Numbered from the stretch's first letter, positions 54,426 through 64,000 are shown. The stretch is DNA of 64,000 nt from Bowmanella denitrificans (GCF_002887595.1 NZ_PEBU01000013.1:96497-160496); one strand, 5' to 3'. A program made the numbers and translations. Notes: generated by a model from the sequence alone, not told the origin.

Positions 54426-54836
54426 TCAGCCTGGCATGGTGGCCAACCCTGCCTGAAGCCGGGTACCATCCAGGCTGGTTTTAAGCCAATCCAGCGCAGT
54501 CTGGCGGTCAAAAAAATTACGCATTAGCAGCTTCTGTTTGTCGGCGTATTCCTGAATAAGCTGCTGGCGGGTATCCAGATCTTCCACCACCCGGGCGATT
54601 TGCAGATTACATAACAAGGGTTCAAGGCGATCCAGGGTATACAGGACGCTGGCGCTGTCATAGCTGAGGCTGACTTTTCGCAAGTCTACCAGCGCCTTAC
54701 GGCAATGGTAACGGCCAGACAGACAATGCAGTTTATTGTACAAAGCCAGAATGTCACCGGGTTCAGCCAGTCCGCTGGCTTCAGTGACAATCACCCCTAA
54801 CGACTCATCATAGCAGTGCGTTGCAATAAATCTCAC
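54426..54836 (-). CDS. STAS/SpoIIAA-like domain protein
   Basis: A 136-residue soluble protein starting GTG. VIVTEASGLAEPGDILALYN, KALVDLRKVSL and NFFDRQTALDWLKTSL match a SpoIIAA/STAS-like fold as found in short conserved proteins of this group. No phosphorylation-site serine is certain. It may be a regulatory or lipid-binding domain. It is 74 bases upstream of yigZ on the same strand. Confidence 0.6.
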   Translation of the reverse strand: MRFIATHCYDESLGVIVTEASGLAEPGDILALYNKLHCLSGRYHCRKALVDLRKVSLSYDSASVLYTLDRLEPLLCNLQIARVVEDLDTRQQLIQEYADKQKLLMRNFFDRQTALDWLKTSLDGTRLQAGLATMPG

Positions 54837-55028
54837 GCGTTACTCACAGACATCCAGCCTATTCAAATATTTAGCACATAACGGCAAAGAGGCAAGGTTT
54901 GCCCCTTGTGCAGGTCTGGCCGATAGTTAGTGCGGCTATTTTGTTGTTAGCAGTTATGTCGGTATCTGTTTTGTAAACAGGATGTTTGTTATGTTGCCAA
55001 ATCGAACACACCTGCACGGAAGAACAAA

Positions 55029-55922
55029 ATGCTGAAAATAACAAATATATGCAAAACCTATCAGAACGGCGTCAAGGCCCTGGACAATGTCAGTCTGAAT
55101 ATCGACAAGGGCATGTTTGGTCTGCTTGGTCCTAATGGCGCGGGTAAATCATCACTGATGCGTACTATCGCCACCTTACAGCAACCAGACAGCGGCAATA
55201 TTCAGTTCGATACGCTGGACGTGTTGCGCCAGCCAAATGCCCTGCGCCAGCGACTGGGCTATTTGCCACAGGACTTTGGGGTGTATCCGCGTATCAGCGC
55301 CTATGACCTGCTCGATCATCTGGCGGTACTAAAGGGCCTGACCAACAAAGCCCAGCGCAAGGAAACGGTGGATGGGCTACTGGCGCATACCAATTTGTTT
55401 CAGCATCGTCATAAGGCGGTCAGTGGTTATTCCGGCGGAATGCGTCAGCGATTTGGTATCGCCCAGGCCTTGTTGGGCGACCCGGATCTACTGATTGTCG
55501 ATGAGCCCACAGCCGGGCTGGATCCGGAAGAGCGTAACCGTTTTCATAATCTGCTGGTCAGTCTGGGTGAGCAAAAGGTGATTATTCTGTCCACTCACAT
55601 TGTCGATGATGTGTCCGAGCTTTGCGCCAATATGGCGGTGCTCGGTGGTGGCCAGATTTTACTGCAAGGTAACCCCATTCTGGTCACGCAGGAGCTGGAG
55701 GGACGCATCTGGCGTAAGTCGGTGTCATTACAGGAAGCGGCGGAGCTGGAAAAATCGCTGCAGGTGATTTCCAAGCGCTTATTAGCGGGGCAGACCATTA
55801 TTCATGTGTTGGCCGATCAGGCCCCGCAAGGCTTTGAATCTGCACCAGCCAATCTGGAAGATGTGTATTTCAGTACCCTGCATGCGGCCAGAAAGGCTGA
55901 GCGTCAGGCGCAGGCTGCCTGA
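55029..55922 (+). CDS. ABC transporter ATP-binding protein
   Basis: A 297-residue ATPase. Walker A is GPNGAGKSS, the signature YSGGMRQRF, Walker B LLIVDEPTAGLDPE, with the switch His in STHIVDD. The C-terminal extension (about 220-297) is a regulatory domain. It is followed 11 bases later by the large permease-peptidase fusion and forms the ATPase of that unit. GGAAG precedes the ATG. Confidence 0.92.
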   Translation: MLKITNICKTYQNGVKALDNVSLNIDKGMFGLLGPNGAGKSSLMRTIATLQQPDSGNIQFDTLDVLRQPNALRQRLGYLPQDFGVYPRISAYDLLDHLAVLKGLTNKAQRKETVDGLLAHTNLFQHRHKAVSGYSGGMRQRFGIAQALLGDPDLLIVDEPTAGLDPEERNRFHNLLVSLGEQKVIILSTHIVDDVSELCANMAVLGGGQILLQGNPILVTQELEGRIWRKSVSLQEAAELEKSLQVISKRLLAGQTIIHVLADQAPQGFESAPANLEDVYFSTLHAARKAERQAQAA

Positions 55923-55933
55923 GGAGAATAAGG

Positions 55934-58900
55934 ATGTTTTTACATAATCTGGGTTTTGAATGGCGGTACTTTACCCGTCAGCCGTCTTTTATTGTCACTT
56001 GTCTGGTGTTTTTCCTGTTGCCGTTTCTGGCTATGACTATCGACAATGTGCAAATTGGTGGTAGCGCCAACACCAACTTTAACAGCCCGCAAACCATCGC
56101 GGTGATGACCCTGATCCTCGGGGTGTTCGCCATGTTTCTGGTGGTAAATTTTATCGCTAATACCGCTTTGCGTAATGAGCAGAGCCAGATGCTGGAAATT
56201 GTCAGCAGTAAGCCGCTCAAATTGCTCGGCTACCAGAGTGGGCGCTTCCTTGGCAGCTACCTGGTCTGTGTTACGGTATTTGCCATGGTACCGCTGGGCA
56301 TTTTTATCGGCAGTCTGATGCCCTGGCTGGACAGCGAACGTATCGGTGCTAACCAGTTGAGTTACTACCTGACGCCGTTTCTGACCTTTTCCCTGACCAG
56401 TTTGCTGATGATGGCGGCTCTGTTTTATGCGGCGGCGTTAAGGTTCCGCTCTGTGGTGGCGGTTTACCTTACAGCAGTGGCGCTGTTTATTCTGTATATT
56501 ATCTCCGGACGCTTACTGGATGAGCCTGAATACCGCGTGCTGGCAGCGTTGTCTGATCCTTACGGGCTGCGTGCTTTTAGTGACGTCAGTCGTTACTGGA
56601 CTCCTTTTGAACGTAATACCCAGGTGGTGGGGCTGGAAGGCGTGGTACTGCAAAACCGCTTGATCTGGCTGACTGTGGCTCTGCTGATATTGGGCTTGTT
56701 TGGCGGATTGCACAAACCATTGAGCCTGCCATCGCGTGGTGGCAAAAAAGCCACTAAGGCGGATAAATTTACGCCACCGTTAGCCAATCGCATTGATTAC
56801 AAACCCTCGTCCAGCGTTGGGTTGGCACATTTTAGCGCCCGCACTGGCTTTGAAATTCGCCAGGTGTTGAAAAGCCCGGCCTTCTTCGTGTTACTGGCCT
56901 TTTCTTCCTTTAGTCTGATCAGCGATTTCTTTGACCCGGCAGCCTTATACGATGCGCCTAACTGGCCCCTGACCCAGGATATGCTCAATCTGATCCAGGA
57001 CAGTTTCTCTTTGCTGCTGGTGATTGTGGTGACCTGGTATAGTGCCGAAGCCGTGTGGCGGGAGCGCAGTGTTGGTATGGGGGATATTGTCGATGCCATG
57101 CCGGTATTTAATCTGCATTTCTGGTTGTCGAAGCTGTTGGCCGTGTGTCTGGTGATTTTACTGCTGTTATTTGGTGGGGCATTGGTAACCATGGCCTATC
57201 AATTGATTAAGGGCATGGACGACCTGGAGCTGTGGCAATATCTGGCCACCATTTTGGGCTTCCAGGCCCCGACCTGGCTGTTGCTTACCGCTCTGGCGTT
57301 CTTTCTGCAGGCCATCAGCCCGAACAAATACGTAGGTATGTTGCTGTTTGTGGCTTATTTCTTTATCTCTCTTGGCCTGGGGGAGATTGGACTGGAGCAT
57401 AGCCTGTTTAATTATGCCGCTGCACCGTCCCTGCAATACTCTGATATGAACGGTTATGGCTGGTTTGTCACCAGTCAGCTTTGGTTTATGGGCTATTGGT
57501 TGAGCCTGGCGGTGATCCTCGGGGTGGTCAGTTACGGTTTATGGCAGCGCGGTCCGCAGATGGGGCTGAAGTTCAAGTTGCAGGCGTTGCCGCTGGTGTT
57601 GGGGAAAACCGCCCGTGCTGTGTTGGCCGCGGCACTATTGGTGTTTGTTGGACTGGGCAGCGGTATTTACTACAACACTGTGGTGTTGAATACCTATCTG
57701 ACCAGCGAGCAGGGCGAAGATCTGCAGGAGCGCTATGAGCGCGACTTCGGCCACCTGGAAGATGCGGATATTCCTGCCGTGACCGCGGTGGAAGCCAAGG
57801 TGGATATCTTCGCAAACCAGCGTCGCATTGAGGCTAGCGCTGAATTGGTGCTGACCAATAAAACCGATCAGGTGATAGACGCCATGCTGGTGAACTTGCC
57901 CCAATACAGCCCCAGCTATCGTCTGCAGATTGAAGGGGGAGAACTGGGAGAGGTGGATAAAGCCCTGAACCTGGCCAGCTTTACCTTCACCAAACCGATG
58001 CAGCCAGGCGAGCAGCGGGCAGGTAAGGTTGAAGTGGTACGCCAGATAGTGGGGTTTGAAGACGGCAGTGGCGACCCTACGTTGGTGAAAAACGGTACTT
58101 TTATCAACAACTATGAGCTGTTTGGCCAGTTTGGCTTTGCACCCGAGCGTAAGTTAAGTGACAAGCATGAACGGCGTAAACGCGATTTACCTGAGTTGCA
58201 GCGTGCTTATCCACTGGAAGACAGACGTCATTATGCTGACAGTTTCTTTGGTAAAGGCGTGGGACTGATTGACTTTGCCGTCACTCTGTCCACCGACGCA
58301 GAGCAGACCGCCATTGCCCCGGGCTATCTGACCCGCCAGTGGCAGGATAATGGCCGACAGTATTTTCGCTACGAAATGGACAGTCCGATGGTCAATTTCT
58401 ATAGCCTGATGTCGGCACGGCTGGCGGTAAAAAAACAGCAGTACAAGGGTATTGATATCGAGGTTTACTATCATCCGGCCCACCACTGGAACGTGGACAG
58501 GATGATGGAATCGGTACGCGATTCACTGGACTATTTCACTGAAGCTTTCGGCCCTTATCAGCACCGGCAGATGCGTATTATTGAGTTTCCTGGTTATCGT
58601 TCTTTTGCCCAGAGTTTTGCCAATACCGTGCCTTACTCGGAGCGAATCGGGTTTATCAGTGATCTGCGCGATCCGGAGCATATTGACCCTGTGTACTATG
58701 TGACGGCCCACGAAGTAGCGCACCAGTGGTGGGGACATCAGGTGGGGGCGGCGAATGTGCAGGGTAGTGCCATTATTTCCGAAACCTTGTCACAGTACAG
58801 TGCGCTGATGGTGATGCAGCACAAATACGGCGAGGCTAAAACCCGTACTTTCCTGACCTATGAGCTGGATCGGTATCTGCGCGGCCGCACCCAGGAACTG

Positions 58901-59491
58901 ATTGAGGAAATGCCGCTGGCCCGCGCCGAAGGCCAGAATTATATACATTATCGCAAGGGCTCGGTGGTGATGGTGGCGCTTAAGCAAGCCATGGGCGAAG
59001 CGCAACTTAACGCTGCACTTAAGCAGATGGTGCAGAAGTGGGGCGGCCGGGACGATCGATATCCTACCACCCTGGATCTGATGGCGGAGTTAAAGGCCAA
59101 GGCCGATGAGCCCACCCAACAGTTGATTGATACCCTGTTTAAGCAAATCAGCTTGTATGAATTGCAAGCCACCGACGCCAAGCTCAGCGAGGCTGAACAG
59201 GGCTTTAGCGTAACGCTGAATGTCAAAGCCGCCCATTATGTGGCAGACGGTCAGGGCGAAGAGCAAGAGCAGCCTATGCAACAGTTGGTGGATATTATGC
59301 TGTTTAAAGGCGACCCGGATGATTTTGCTCAGCAAAGTCAGATAGTCTACCGTGGCAAGCATTTGCTCAAGTCTGGTGATAACCAGGTGGTGCTGCAGGT
59401 GGATACTGAGCCTGACTATGCCGGGGTTGACCCGCTGGTCACCCTGATCGACAGAGATACCGACAACAATATTATTCGCATCAGCCGTTAA
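55934..59491 (+). CDS. ABC permease fused to M1-family aminopeptidase domain
   Basis: An 1185-residue fusion. Residues 1-550 contain two ABC2-type TM clusters. The next segment (about 600-850) is beta-rich, and the C-terminus has the M1 zinc motif HEVAHQWWGHQ (His926, Glu927, His930) with Glu950 as third ligand. The spacing of 19 residues between His930 and the Glu is one longer than in soluble M1 enzymes, apparently normal for this family. The peptidase domain is probably on the periplasmic side. The ATPase gene lies upstream and AGGAG precedes the ATG. It may couple peptide trimming to export; substrate unknown. Confidence 0.88.
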   Translation: MFLHNLGFEWRYFTRQPSFIVTCLVFFLLPFLAMTIDNVQIGGSANTNFNSPQTIAVMTLILGVFAMFLVVNFIANTALRNEQSQMLEIVSSKPLKLLGYQSGRFLGSYLVCVTVFAMVPLGIFIGSLMPWLDSERIGANQLSYYLTPFLTFSLTSLLMMAALFYAAALRFRSVVAVYLTAVALFILYIISGRLLDEPEYRVLAALSDPYGLRAFSDVSRYWTPFERNTQVVGLEGVVLQNRLIWLTVALLILGLFGGLHKPLSLPSRGGKKATKADKFTPPLANRIDYKPSSSVGLAHFSARTGFEIRQVLKSPAFFVLLAFSSFSLISDFFDPAALYDAPNWPLTQDMLNLIQDSFSLLLVIVVTWYSAEAVWRERSVGMGDIVDAMPVFNLHFWLSKLLAVCLVILLLLFGGALVTMAYQLIKGMDDLELWQYLATILGFQAPTWLLLTALAFFLQAISPNKYVGMLLFVAYFFISLGLGEIGLEHSLFNYAAAPSLQYSDMNGYGWFVTSQLWFMGYWLSLAVILGVVSYGLWQRGPQMGLKFKLQALPLVLGKTARAVLAAALLVFVGLGSGIYYNTVVLNTYLTSEQGEDLQERYERDFGHLEDADIPAVTAVEAKVDIFANQRRIEASAELVLTNKTDQVIDAMLVNLPQYSPSYRLQIEGGELGEVDKALNLASFTFTKPMQPGEQRAGKVEVVRQIVGFEDGSGDPTLVKNGTFINNYELFGQFGFAPERKLSDKHERRKRDLPELQRAYPLEDRRHYADSFFGKGVGLIDFAVTLSTDAEQTAIAPGYLTRQWQDNGRQYFRYEMDSPMVNFYSLMSARLAVKKQQYKGIDIEVYYHPAHHWNVDRMMESVRDSLDYFTEAFGPYQHRQMRIIEFPGYRSFAQSFANTVPYSERIGFISDLRDPEHIDPVYYVTAHEVAHQWWGHQVGAANVQGSAIISETLSQYSALMVMQHKYGEAKTRTFLTYELDRYLRGRTQELIEEMPLARAEGQNYIHYRKGSVVMVALKQAMGEAQLNAALKQMVQKWGGRDDRYPTTLDLMAELKAKADEPTQQLIDTLFKQISLYELQATDAKLSEAEQGFSVTLNVKAAHYVADGQGEEQEQPMQQLVDIMLFKGDPDDFAQQSQIVYRGKHLLKSGDNQVVLQVDTEPDYAGVDPLVTLIDRDTDNNIIRISR

Positions 59492-59498
59492 GCCTATG

Positions 59499-59523
59499 CA
59501 GGCCGCGCGCTGTGTGCGGCCTG
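59499..59523 (+). terminator. Terminator after the ABC-M1 gene
   Basis: CAGGCCGC, a nine-base loop, then GCGGCCTG (8 bp stem), followed by TCTTTATT. It separates the ABC operon from the xylan operon. Confidence 0.7.
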
Positions 59524-59694
59524 TCTTTATTCGTTACTTTCAGACTGAAAAAACGCAACCCTTCTGCCTACTTTCATAATGTCTATGGCATTGATTGAGA
59601 ACGTCTTTTTCCGTTTTAATCTGGCACTGTACTTTCAAAGGGGCAGCGCCGCACGCAGTTGGTAGCAGTTGCCCCATCAGCTGCGGAAAAAACC

Positions 59695-60768
59695 ATGACA
59701 AAGATGAATGCCTTGTGTCGCTGGCTTTGTTGCATAGCTTTGGTATCACCACAAGCCATGGCGCAGGCCCCGTCTGTAGGGCTGCACACCCTGGCGGACT
59801 TTCCTGTTGGGGTGGCAGTGCCGATTGACCCCTGGCCAAACAGTGTACTGCAAAGCCCGCAGCGCCAAGCATTGGTAGAGCAGCACTTTTCCAGCCTGAC
59901 TGCTGAAAACGGCATGAAAATGGCGTACCTGCAGCCCGAGCCAGGTCAGTTTGAGTTTGGCGCCGCCGATGCCCTGTTGGCGTATGCCAAAGCGCATGGA
60001 TTGATACTGCATGGCCATGCTCTGGTATGGCATACCCAGGCTGCGCCCTGGATGGATGCCCATCAGGGGCCGCCCGGCAGTTTTACCGAGATACTGGATG
60101 CGCATATTCAGACAGTGGCTAAACATTTTGCCGGGCAGGTGCACAGCTGGGATGTAGTCAACGAGGCCTTTACCGATGACAGCCCCAGTGCATATCGCTC
60201 CACCATCTGGTTGGACAATATAGGCCCCGGCTACATTGAACGGGCATTTCGTCTGGCCCGGGCCGCCGATCCCAGTGCCGAGCTATATTACAATGATTAC
60301 AACATCAGCGGTGCGCTGCCCGCCAAACTGGAGCGGGTGCTGGCGATGCTGGACGACTTTCTGGCCCGTGGTGTGCCGATTGATGGTCTGGGCTTTCAGG
60401 TACATATCGACACCGACTCTCCTTCACTTTCCGCCATGTATGATGCCTTTGCCAGTGCGGCAAAACGGGGTGTTAAAGTACGTATTTCCGAGCTGGATAT
60501 TGCTGTTAATCAATCAGAGCAATATCGCGCCTTAACCCCCGAACTGGCGCGCCTCCAGGCCGAGCGTTATCGACAGGTGGTGCAGGTTTATCTGCAGGCC
60601 GTGCCGCCGGCGCAACGCGGTGGTATCACGTTGTGGGGGCTGACCGATGGCGACAGTTGGATCCCCGGTTTTAAGCAGCGCCCGGACTGGCCGCTTTTGT
60701 TTGACGATAGCTTTGCTGCCAAGCCTGCTTTGGCGGGGATGGCCAACGGACTGAGGGGACAGCCATGA
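59695..60768 (+). CDS. GH10 endo-1,4-beta-xylanase
   Basis: About 357 residues with a signal peptide (MTKMNALCRWLCCIALVSPQAMA), so it is exported. The GH10 barrel has HGHALVWHTQ, the acid/base Glu157 in WDVVNEAFTDD and the nucleophile Glu266 in ISELDIAVN. It cleaves xylan backbones. There is no carbohydrate-binding module. Start 59695 is the best fit; ATG59704 is possible. Its stop overlaps the GH43 start (ATGA), so it heads the operon. Confidence 0.92.
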   Translation: MTKMNALCRWLCCIALVSPQAMAQAPSVGLHTLADFPVGVAVPIDPWPNSVLQSPQRQALVEQHFSSLTAENGMKMAYLQPEPGQFEFGAADALLAYAKAHGLILHGHALVWHTQAAPWMDAHQGPPGSFTEILDAHIQTVAKHFAGQVHSWDVVNEAFTDDSPSAYRSTIWLDNIGPGYIERAFRLARAADPSAELYYNDYNISGALPAKLERVLAMLDDFLARGVPIDGLGFQVHIDTDSPSLSAMYDAFASAAKRGVKVRISELDIAVNQSEQYRALTPELARLQAERYRQVVQVYLQAVPPAQRGGITLWGLTDGDSWIPGFKQRPDWPLLFDDSFAAKPALAGMANGLRGQP

Positions 60769-62471
60769 GATGCCATGTAACACTTGCCAGTCTGATGTTG
60801 ACGCTGGGATTGCTGGGGTGCTCTGAACCGCCCGCCTTGTCGGCACCATCACCGGAGCCGCAAGCCAGTTTCCTGTGGTTTGAATACCAGGGCATGGACG
60901 AAGTGTTCGACGCTCCGCTGGCCCCAGATCGTTATCAAAACCCGGTAGCGGCTGGTTTCTTCCCCGACCCCAGTATTACCCGCAAAGGGCAGGACTACTA
61001 TATGGCAGTATCTTCGTTTGCCTATACGCCTGGGGCTCCGATTCTGCATAGCCGTGACCTGGTAAACTGGCAACTGCTTGGCCATGCCCTGACCCGACCC
61101 TCGCAACTGGACGTGGCGGGAGCCAGGGTATCCAGGGGGATTTTTGCGCCAACCCTGAGATACCACGATGGTCTGTTTTATATGATTACCACCCTGGTAG
61201 ATAAGGGCGGTAATTTCTTTGTTACCGCCAGCGATCCTGCTGGCCCCTGGTCAGATCCGGTTTGGCTGCCGGAACTGGATGGTATTGACCCCGATATCTT
61301 TTTTGACGATGACGGCCGGGTGTTTATTGCCCACAATGGCCCGCCGCCGGGCGAACCTTTATATGAAGGGCACCGGGCCATCTGGTTGTGGGAGTTTGAC
61401 CCCAAGTCGCAAAAGATTAAGGCCGATAGCGGCAGAATCATTGTCAACGGCGGCGTGGATCTGAGCAAACAACCTATCTGGATAGAGGCGCCGCACCTTT
61501 ACAAAATCAATGGTTGGTACTACTTGCTGTGTGCCGAAGGCGGTACCGCCGATGAGCATTCCGAGGTGGTATTTCGCAGCCGCAGCCTGGACCTGCCTTT
61601 TGAGCCCTACAAAGGTAATCCCATACTGACCCAGCGCGATTTGGATCCGGCCGGACCTGCCCCTATCACCACTGCCGGGCATGCGGACATAGTACAAACG
61701 CCCCAGGGGCAGTGGTGGGCGGTGTTCCTGGCCACCCGCGCCTATGCACAGCGTTTCTACAACAGTGGTCGTGAAACCTTTTTGCTACCGGTGAGCTGGC
61801 AGGATGACTGGCCACATATTTTACCCGCTGGGCAAGCTATTGATTATCGGCCACAAAAACCGGATGGATTGGCAAACAGCCCGGTGGATGAACCGCTGAC
61901 CGGCAACTTCACCTGGCGGGATGAGTTTGACCAGCCCTCGCTGAGTGTGCACTGGAGCCAGCTACGCGATTTTAGTAGCCATTGGTGGCATATCCATAAG
62001 GGCGAGTTGTTGGTGAAGCCACAGACTGGCAGGCTAAATAGTGCTGAATCACTTAGCTTTATCGGCCGTCGGCAGCAGCATATGCATTACCGGGTCAGCA
62101 CGGCACTAAACTTGTCCTCGACAGGCTTCTCGGCCGGACTGACGGCTTTTCAGAACGAACAATACCACTACTATCTTGGCGCTCGTCGTGTCGCACAAGG
62201 CATGCAGGTGTTTTTAGAGCAGGCGGCGGGGGATGACGGACAAGTGATATTAACAACGCTGCTGGAAGGGCCCGCAAACGGCGACATTAACCTGGCCATT
62301 GAGGGCGATAAAGACAGCATCCGCTTTTCTTACCAACTGGGCGAACAGGCCTGGCAACCACTGGGCGGTACATTTGATGGCAAACTGCTGAGCACCCAGT
62401 TAGCAGGGGGCTTTGTTGGCACCATGCTGGGGGTGCATAGCCGTCTTGAACCTGTGGAGCCAGGGGTATGA
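60765..62471 (+). CDS. GH43 family lipoprotein (beta-xylosidase/arabinofuranosidase-like)
   Basis: A 568-residue lipoprotein with lipobox LLGC. The five-bladed propeller domain contains FFPDPSITRKGQDYY (catalytic base Asp), DGIDPDIFFDDDG and EAPHLYKINGWYYL (catalytic Glu). The C-terminal part (about 380-568) is a beta-sandwich as in many GH43 xylosidases. It probably acts on xylooligosaccharides at the cell surface or in the periplasm. Start and stop overlap the neighbours. Confidence 0.9.
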   Translation: MRCHVTLASLMLTLGLLGCSEPPALSAPSPEPQASFLWFEYQGMDEVFDAPLAPDRYQNPVAAGFFPDPSITRKGQDYYMAVSSFAYTPGAPILHSRDLVNWQLLGHALTRPSQLDVAGARVSRGIFAPTLRYHDGLFYMITTLVDKGGNFFVTASDPAGPWSDPVWLPELDGIDPDIFFDDDGRVFIAHNGPPPGEPLYEGHRAIWLWEFDPKSQKIKADSGRIIVNGGVDLSKQPIWIEAPHLYKINGWYYLLCAEGGTADEHSEVVFRSRSLDLPFEPYKGNPILTQRDLDPAGPAPITTAGHADIVQTPQGQWWAVFLATRAYAQRFYNSGRETFLLPVSWQDDWPHILPAGQAIDYRPQKPDGLANSPVDEPLTGNFTWRDEFDQPSLSVHWSQLRDFSSHWWHIHKGELLVKPQTGRLNSAESLSFIGRRQQHMHYRVSTALNLSSTGFSAGLTAFQNEQYHYYLGARRVAQGMQVFLEQAAGDDGQVILTTLLEGPANGDINLAIEGDKDSIRFSYQLGEQAWQPLGGTFDGKLLSTQLAGGFVGTMLGVHSRLEPVEPGV

Positions 62472-64000
62472 AATTTCTGTCTGTCATGCTGGCGCTGACC
62501 GGGCTGTTGACCGCGCCACTTAGCGCGGCTGACTGGCTAACTGAACAACCTGATGCAAGCGCATTTACCCTGGTAGGGGCCAATACCCAGGCGCGTCTGT
62601 ATATCGACAAGGAAGCCTTGCCGGGCGTGCAACGGGCCGCCCACAATCTGGTCAGTGATATTGCCAAGGTCACTGGTAAAACACTGTTATTGGGGCAGCA
62701 AACCCAAAGCGAACAGTTAGTGATTATTGGCAGCCTTGGGCACAGCGCAGTGCTGGACCGCCTGATTGCCGAGGGCAAGCTGGATGTCAGTGCTATCGAA
62801 GGGCGCTGGGAAGCCTATCAGATTCAAACCCTGCAGCAGCCGTTACCTGGGGTGAAACAGGCTTTGGTGATTGCCGGCAGCGACAAGCGCGGTGCTATTT
62901 ATGGGGTGTATAGCCTGTCTGAAGCCATTGGCGTTTCGCCCTGGTATTGGTGGGCCGATGTGCCGGTGAAACGCAAGTCCAGCCTCTATGTTCAGGCCTC
63001 TGCGGCGATGGTGGATGCGCCGAAGGTGAAATACCGCGGTATTTTTCTTAACGATGAAGCACCCGCCTTAACTAACTGGGTGAAAGAAAAATTCGGCGAC
63101 TACAACGCCGAGTTTTATGTGCATGTGTTTGAACTGCTGCTGCGCTTGAAAGCCAATTATCTGTGGCCGGCTATGTGGAATAACGCCTTTGCAGATGATG
63201 ACCCCGGCAACGCGCTGCTGGCGGATGAAATGGGTATCGTAATGGGCACCTCTCATCATGAGCCCATGATGCGCGCGGATAAGGAATGGAACCGCTATGG
63301 CGAAGGGCCCTGGGAGTATTCCAGCAATCGCGACAATATCTATCGCTTCTGGCAACAAGGGGCGCAGCGCCATAAGCAACTGGAAAGTCTGTTTACTCTG
63401 GGCATGCGCGGCCAGGAAGACGAACCCATGAGCGAAGGCGAAAATATCGGCCTGCTGGAACAGATTGTGGCGGATCAGCGCCAGATCCTGTCTGACACCT
63501 TCGCTGATGATATTCGTCAGGTGCCGCAGGTATGGGCTTTGTATAAAGAGGTGCAGGGCTTTTATGAACGAGGTATGCGGGTGCCCGATGATGTGACCCT
63601 GCTGTGGGCCGACGATAATTTTGGCAATATCCGCCGCCTGCCAACCGCAGAAGAGCGCAAGCGCAGCGGTGGGGCCGGGGTGTATTATCATTTCGATTAT
63701 GTTGGCGGGCCGCGCTCTTACCGCTGGATTAACACCGTTCCTATTGCCAAAATCTGGGAGCAGATGCATCTGGCCTGGCAATATCAGGCGGACCGTATCT
63801 GGATAGTCAATGTTGGCGATCTCAAGCCCATGGAGTTGCCCACCGACTTCTTTCTGCGTATGGCCTGGAACCCCACTGCTTTTACCGCTGCCACTCAGGC
63901 CGCTTTTAGCAAGCAGTGGGCCAGCCAGCAATTTGGCCCTGAATACGCAGCGGATATTGCCCGCATCCTCGATGGCTATACCCGCCACAATGGCAGGCGC
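62468..64000 (+). CDS. GH115 alpha-glucuronidase (partial, runs off the window)
   Basis: The first 511 codons of an open frame with no stop before the window ends. A signal peptide (MKFLSVMLALTGLLTAPLSA) is followed by an NTD with YGVYSLSEAIGVSPWYWWAD and then the GH115 catalytic region: YRGIFLNDEAP, LKANYLWPAMWNNAF, MGTSHHEPMMRA and RGQEDEPMSEG, with LLWADDNFGNIRRLP. GH115 removes 4-O-methylglucuronic acid from xylan. ATG62468 overlaps the GH43 stop (ATGA), so it is the third gene of the operon. Confidence 0.92.
   Translation, partial: MKFLSVMLALTGLLTAPLSAADWLTEQPDASAFTLVGANTQARLYIDKEALPGVQRAAHNLVSDIAKVTGKTLLLGQQTQSEQLVIIGSLGHSAVLDRLIAEGKLDVSAIEGRWEAYQIQTLQQPLPGVKQALVIAGSDKRGAIYGVYSLSEAIGVSPWYWWADVPVKRKSSLYVQASAAMVDAPKVKYRGIFLNDEAPALTNWVKEKFGDYNAEFYVHVFELLLRLKANYLWPAMWNNAFADDDPGNALLADEMGIVMGTSHHEPMMRADKEWNRYGEGPWEYSSNRDNIYRFWQQGAQRHKQLESLFTLGMRGQEDEPMSEGENIGLLEQIVADQRQILSDTFADDIRQVPQVWALYKEVQGFYERGMRVPDDVTLLWADDNFGNIRRLPTAEERKRSGGAGVYYHFDYVGGPRSYRWINTVPIAKIWEQMHLAWQYQADRIWIVNVGDLKPMELPTDFFLRMAWNPTAFTAATQAAFSKQWASQQFGPEYAADIARILDGYTRHNGRR

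Noticed and set aside
63068..63988. Long minus-strand frame (306 codons) opposite the GH115 gene
   Set aside because: The plus strand encodes a clear GH115 signal peptide and motifs over this region; the reverse frame has no family resemblance.

Overview
This 64 kb stretch looks like chromosome of a marine or saline Gammaproteobacterium, most likely Alteromonadales/Alteromonadaceae. The basis is gene content: a Caulobacter/Xanthomonas-type TonB receptor, many c-di-GMP proteins, a GH10/GH43/GH115 xylan operon, and enterobacterial-like housekeeping genes such as tdk, yjjX, yjjG and dgt. This placement is inference; there is no rRNA or marker locus. No tRNA, rRNA, CRISPR array, prophage or complete IS was seen.

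Layout. 0-6 kb: a TonB receptor and a phosphatase lipoprotein, then a pair made of a periplasmic-binding-like protein and a membrane protein with a possible winged-helix tail. 6.0-6.3 kb: a 264 bp MITE-like element. 6.5-8 kb: a Tsx-like channel and a small membrane protein. 8-19 kb: a signalling island with PAS-GGDEF-EAL, HDOD, MHYT-PAS hybrid kinase, REC-HD-GYP, a PagL-like deacylase and 7TM-GAF-GGDEF-EAL. All the c-di-GMP proteins look like phosphodiesterases. 19.1-25.5 kb: a tightly coupled four-gene condensin/TOPRIM operon (SMC-like ATPase, MukE/MksE-like, MukF/MksF-like, TOPRIM). It resembles Wadjet/MksBEFG but has the SMC gene first and an unusual ABC signature region. 25.5-32.1 kb: an RbbA-type exporter operon (yhiI-rbbA-yhhJ) and a methyltransferase, lying between two direct copies of a ~220 bp dispersed repeat.

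32-45 kb: lemA-DUF3137, an AraC-type membrane regulator divergent from a DUF4386-like protein, dgt, an S9 peptidase, a KefB/C-like antiporter, benE-gntR with palindromic operators, a PAS protein, and tdk-lysE. 45-55 kb: an S41 peptidase, a TetR regulator with tandem operators heading an MMPL/LolA-like/outer-membrane operon, yjjX-yjjG, yigZ and a STAS-like protein. 55-59.5 kb: an ABC ATPase with a permease-M1 aminopeptidase fusion. 59.7-64 kb: the xylan operon GH10-GH43-GH115, the last gene running off the end.

The best candidates for undescribed biology are the condensin/TOPRIM operon, the periplasmic-binding/membrane winged-helix pair, and the two neighbouring proteins with FixL-like haem PAS signatures.
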